Shown: piece after piece, positions 13,231-15,533 of the stretch
How the letters are laid out: the number at the start of each line of letters is the position of its first letter
How positions within the stretch are numbered: position 1 is the stretch's first letter
Origin: Caldifarciminota bacterium
GTDB taxonomy: Bacteria > Hydrothermota > Tepidihabitantia > Tepidihabitantales > Tepidihabitantaceae
Direction: 5' to 3'
NCBI GenBank assembly: GCA_016935775.1
Contig: JAFGQF010000003.1
Span: forward strand, 1 to 15,533
DNA length: 15,533 bases
Notes under the pieces: model-generated
The model's input: the letters and a program-made list of their open reading frames with translations, nothing else
What the model was told of the DNA's origin: nothing
Database searches by the model: none
Made by a program: the position numbers and the translations under genes

Positions 13231-14021
13231 GCTGGGCGGTCTTCGCGGTTCTCGGCCTGATCCTGGGCAGCTTCTTCAACGTCTGCATCCATCGCATTCC
13301 CCGCCGCCAGTCCATAGTAGCGCCGCCGTCGCACTGCCCGAACTGCCGGAAGCGGATTGCCTTCTACGACAACATCCCGGTGCTGAGCTGGCTGCTGCTG
13401 CGTGGTCGGTGCCGGCATTGCCGCAGGCCGATTTCGCCCCGCTACCTGCTGGTGGAGCTGCTTACCGGTGTGCTCTTCGTCGCCGCCTGGGCGCGGTTCG
13501 GCCCGACCTGGGAGCTCCTCCGCGCGTTGCTGCTGATCAGCCTGCTGGTCGTGCTGGCGCTGATTGACCTCGAGCATCTCATCATTCCGTTCCGGCTGTC
13601 AATTCCGGGCCTGGTCCTTGCGCTCGGGACCGCGCTGCTTCCCGGGCTCGACCCCCTGGACGCGCTTTGGGGCGCGCTGGCAGGCGGTTGTTTCGTGCTG
13701 GCGGCGTGGTTGCTCTGGCGCTACGTGCTCGCCGGTCTGTTTCGGAAGATGGGCGTCGACCAGAAGGAAGGGATGGGCGGCGGCGACCTGCCGTTCGCGG
13801 CGATGATCGGCGGATTTCTTGGGCTGGGCAGGGTCGCGGTGGCGCTTTTCGCGGCGGTGCTGCTGGGCGTGGCAGTCGGCCTGGCGCTGCGCTGGGCCGG
13901 CCGGACCGGCAGGGGACAGGAGATTCCCTTCGGTCCATTCCTGGCCGCGGGCGCGCTGGTCGGGCTGTTCGCCGGCCGCGAGATCCTGGCCTGGTACCTC
14001 CGTTTCCTGCTCGGTTCCTGA
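13227..14021 (+). CDS. pilD: PilD-type prepilin peptidase / N-methyltransferase
   Basis: A 264-residue polytopic aspartic protease that cleaves prepilins after the Gly of the leader and, in bifunctional forms, methylates the new N-terminus. It shows GSFFNVCIHRIP (14-25), the four zinc cysteines in CPNC and CRHC (37, 40, 62, 65) of the methyltransferase part, the first catalytic Asp in LIDLEHLIIP (Asp114) and the second in GMGGGD (Asp187). EIPFGPFLAAGAL (232-244) is another family block. Complete domains suggest both activities. It starts with GTG 13227 overlapping the pilT stop, is the last gene of the operon, and would process all five prepilins encoded upstream. Confidence 0.95.
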   Translation: MSWAVFAVLGLILGSFFNVCIHRIPRRQSIVAPPSHCPNCRKRIAFYDNIPVLSWLLLRGRCRHCRRPISPRYLLVELLTGVLFVAAWARFGPTWELLRALLLISLLVVLALIDLEHLIIPFRLSIPGLVLALGTALLPGLDPLDALWGALAGGCFVLAAWLLWRYVLAGLFRKMGVDQKEGMGGGDLPFAAMIGGFLGLGRVAVALFAAVLLGVAVGLALRWAGRTGRGQEIPFGPFLAAGALVGLFAGREILAWYLRFLLGS

Positions 14022-14042
14022 CAGCCCGGTGTCGTAACAGCA

Positions 14043-14066
14043 ACGGGGAGGCCGAAGCCTCCCCGT
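14043..14066 (-). terminator. Hairpin terminator between convergent genes
   Basis: A perfect 10-bp stem, 14043-14052 with 14057-14066. Read on the minus strand the loop is TTCG closed by C-G, the hyperstable form, so it fits best as the end of the OmpA-like gene, whose stop is 22 nt away. On the plus strand the loop is CGAA and it may also end the pil operon. Neither side has a clear T-run. Confidence 0.7.
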
Positions 14067-14087
14067 CACCAATGCAGCCGGTCGCTG

Positions 14088-15533
14088 CTACTTTTGAATC
14101 ACGAACTCGACCCGGCGGTTCAGCTGCCTGCCCTCATCGGTGTCGTTGGGGGCGATTGGCTTGCTCTCGCCGTAGCCCCTGGCGGCCAGGCGTTTCGGGT
14201 CAATGCCGCCGTACTGGACCATGAAGTTGACCACCGAGTAGGCGCGACGCTCGGAGAGCTTCTGGTTGGCTTCGTCGCCGCCGATCGCGTCGGTGTGGCC
14301 CTGGATTTCGACCATGATATCCGGGTTGTCCTTCATTATCTGGGCCGCCTCGGTCAGCGCCGGGTAGGACTCGGTGCGCAGTTCGGCCTTGCCGAACTCG
14401 AAGTAGACGCCGCGCAGGGTCAGGATCATGCCCTTGCTGACCAGCTCGTAGTTGCGCTCGGTCGTCTCGCCCTTTTCGATGGAGAAGGTGCTGGTCTGGG
14501 AAACGTAGCCCCAGGCATCAACCTTGACGTCGTAGGGTCCGACCGGCAGCTCGGTCTCGAATACCCCGGTCTGGGCGTCGGCCATCAGGTTCGGCCGATT
14601 CCCGTCGATGAAGCTGATTGTCGCCTCGACCGCTTCGCCGGTCTTCTTGTCGGTTACCTTTCCCTTGAAGGTGCCCTTCATATCGAGCGGGGCCATCCCG
14701 ACGTTGAGCTTGGAGACGCCGCCGTCCTCGACCTCGGCCACCCGTTCCTCGGGGAAGTAGCCGTCCTTCTCGATGCGGACGCTCACCAGCCCGGCCGGGA
14801 CATTGTCCACCCGGAAGAATCCGGTGAGCTCGTTCGAGGTCGCCGGTTTGATGTCGGTGCCGGCGAAGCCGACCTCGGCCGACAGGGGCGCTCCCGAGTA
14901 GGTGTCGAAGACACGCCCGGTGACCGTGCCGTAGGGCACCATCGGCTTCAGCTTGAAGGTGTGGTTGGCGTAGCCCTGGTCGGTGATGACCAGCGGCACT
15001 GCCTCGGGCAGGTAGCCTTCGGCTTCGGCCTGGACGACGATGACCCCAGTCGGCGCCTTCTGGAGGAAGAAGATGCCGGTCTCGTCGTCGGTCTTCTGGG
15101 CCCGGAACTTGCCGTTGGGCGAAGTCACCTTCGCCTTGAGCGGCATGCCGCTGCGCTCGTCCACCACCTTGCCCGCGAGCCGGCCCCACGGCTTCGGTTT
15201 CGGCTTGGGGAACGGCGACACGAAGGTGAACCCGGCGAGGATCTCGTAGTCGGGGACCTCGTCGGTGAGCCCGATTTCGACGCCGCCGGTGATATGGAAG
15301 TAGGGGATGCGCACGCGGACGCCGGGGGCGACCCGGGCCTTGGGGGTGAAGTCCTCGCCGATGAAGGCCATGTAGTCTTCACCCTTGGGGATTTCCGATG
15401 TCGCCTCGATGAAGACGTCGATCGCGTCCGAGCTGAACTCGATGCCGGCGCCGGCGAACTGGTTGCCGCCGTCCTCGAGGCTCTGGCCGTAGTTGAACAT
15501 CAGCGTCGGCAGCGTCTTGTAGAGCTCCCAGAA
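14088..15533 (-). CDS. OmpA-like protein with three carboxypeptidase-regulatory-like repeats (partial)
   Basis: The reading frame stays open to the right edge, so the N-terminus is missing; 481 residues are seen. The first ATG in the window (complement of 15498-15500) is probably internal, since the 11 codons before it are coding-like. The first part (to about 95 from that Met) alternates like an outer-membrane beta-barrel, ending in a KPKPKPWG linker. Three repeats of about 83 residues follow (106-187, 191-272, 276-357), each with a G-x-V-x-D-x-x-x-G start and a later TG-x-F...G...V-x-x-x-GY pattern. The OmpA C-terminal domain (about 360-470) has EIQGHTDAIGGDEANQKLSE, GYGESKPIAPNDT and NRRVEF and should bind peptidoglycan. 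The ATG-distal stop is TAG. It runs against the pil operon and need not belong to it. Confidence 0.88.
   Translation of the reverse strand, partial: FWELYKTLPTLMFNYGQSLEDGGNQFAGAGIEFSSDAIDVFIEATSEIPKGEDYMAFIGEDFTPKARVAPGVRVRIPYFHITGGVEIGLTDEVPDYEILAGFTFVSPFPKPKPKPWGRLAGKVVDERSGMPLKAKVTSPNGKFRAQKTDDETGIFFLQKAPTGVIVVQAEAEGYLPEAVPLVITDQGYANHTFKLKPMVPYGTVTGRVFDTYSGAPLSAEVGFAGTDIKPATSNELTGFFRVDNVPAGLVSVRIEKDGYFPEERVAEVEDGGVSKLNVGMAPLDMKGTFKGKVTDKKTGEAVEATISFIDGNRPNLMADAQTGVFETELPVGPYDVKVDAWGYVSQTSTFSIEKGETTERNYELVSKGMILTLRGVYFEFGKAELRTESYPALTEAAQIMKDNPDIMVEIQGHTDAIGGDEANQKLSERRAYSVVNFMVQYGGIDPKRLAARGYGESKPIAPNDTDEGRQLNRRVEFVIQK

Overview
The window is G+C-rich (clearly above 60% by eye) DNA from a diderm bacterium. 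It carries an outer-membrane secretin, an OmpA-type envelope protein and a PilM/N/O/P-type inner-membrane platform. I cannot name the species. The gene style (acidic GspG-like pilins, a PilM-PilN fusion, pilus-linked ABC genes, carboxypeptidase-regulatory-like domains) would fit an uncultured lineage such as WOR-3/Stahlbacteria or a deltaproteobacterial-like group. That is a guess; the 23S fragment at the left edge is the way to settle it.

Layout. Positions 1-506 hold the 3' end of a 23S rRNA and a complete 5S rRNA, closed by a T-run. Positions 538-1388 hold a stand-alone pilin unit: a near-consensus sigma70 promoter, a very long hairpin at the start of the transcript, a strong Shine-Dalgarno, an acidic pilin gene and a UUCG hairpin terminator. 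Positions 1404-4054 hold an apparently leaderless operon of ABC ATPase, ABC-2 permease and a membrane-anchored helical-repeat protein. Positions 4070-4649 hold a second pilin paralogue with its own promoter. A perfect TTGACA-N17-TATAAT promoter at 4675-4703 then drives ten tightly packed genes up to 14021: three pseudopilins, a PilM-PilN fusion, PilO, two PilP/GspC-like proteins, a PilQ-type secretin, a PilT-type ATPase and a PilD-type prepilin peptidase. A convergent OmpA-like gene, cut by the right edge, closes the window; a hairpin lies between it and pilD.

How it works together. PilD would cleave five prepilins after Gly(-1). The fused PilM-PilN protein with PilO and the PilP-like proteins would form the inner-membrane alignment complex reaching the secretin, which has an AMIN domain for peptidoglycan. 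PilT would supply ATP-driven retraction or assembly. The ABC transporter and its accessory protein recall the pilG-H-I genes of the Myxococcus xanthus pil cluster. No assembly ATPase (PilB/GspE) and no platform protein (PilC/GspF) lie in the window, so the machine is incomplete here. It mixes type IV pilus and type II secretion features.

The most interesting points are the 95-nt hairpin at the 5' end of the pilin mRNA, two operons that appear to start leaderless, a terminator-like hairpin inside the pilT coding sequence, the PilM-PilN fusion that keeps the PilN docking motif in cis, tandem PilP-like paralogues of which one has a long Arg/Lys/Glu linker, and pseudopilins carrying C-terminal beta-sandwich-like domains.
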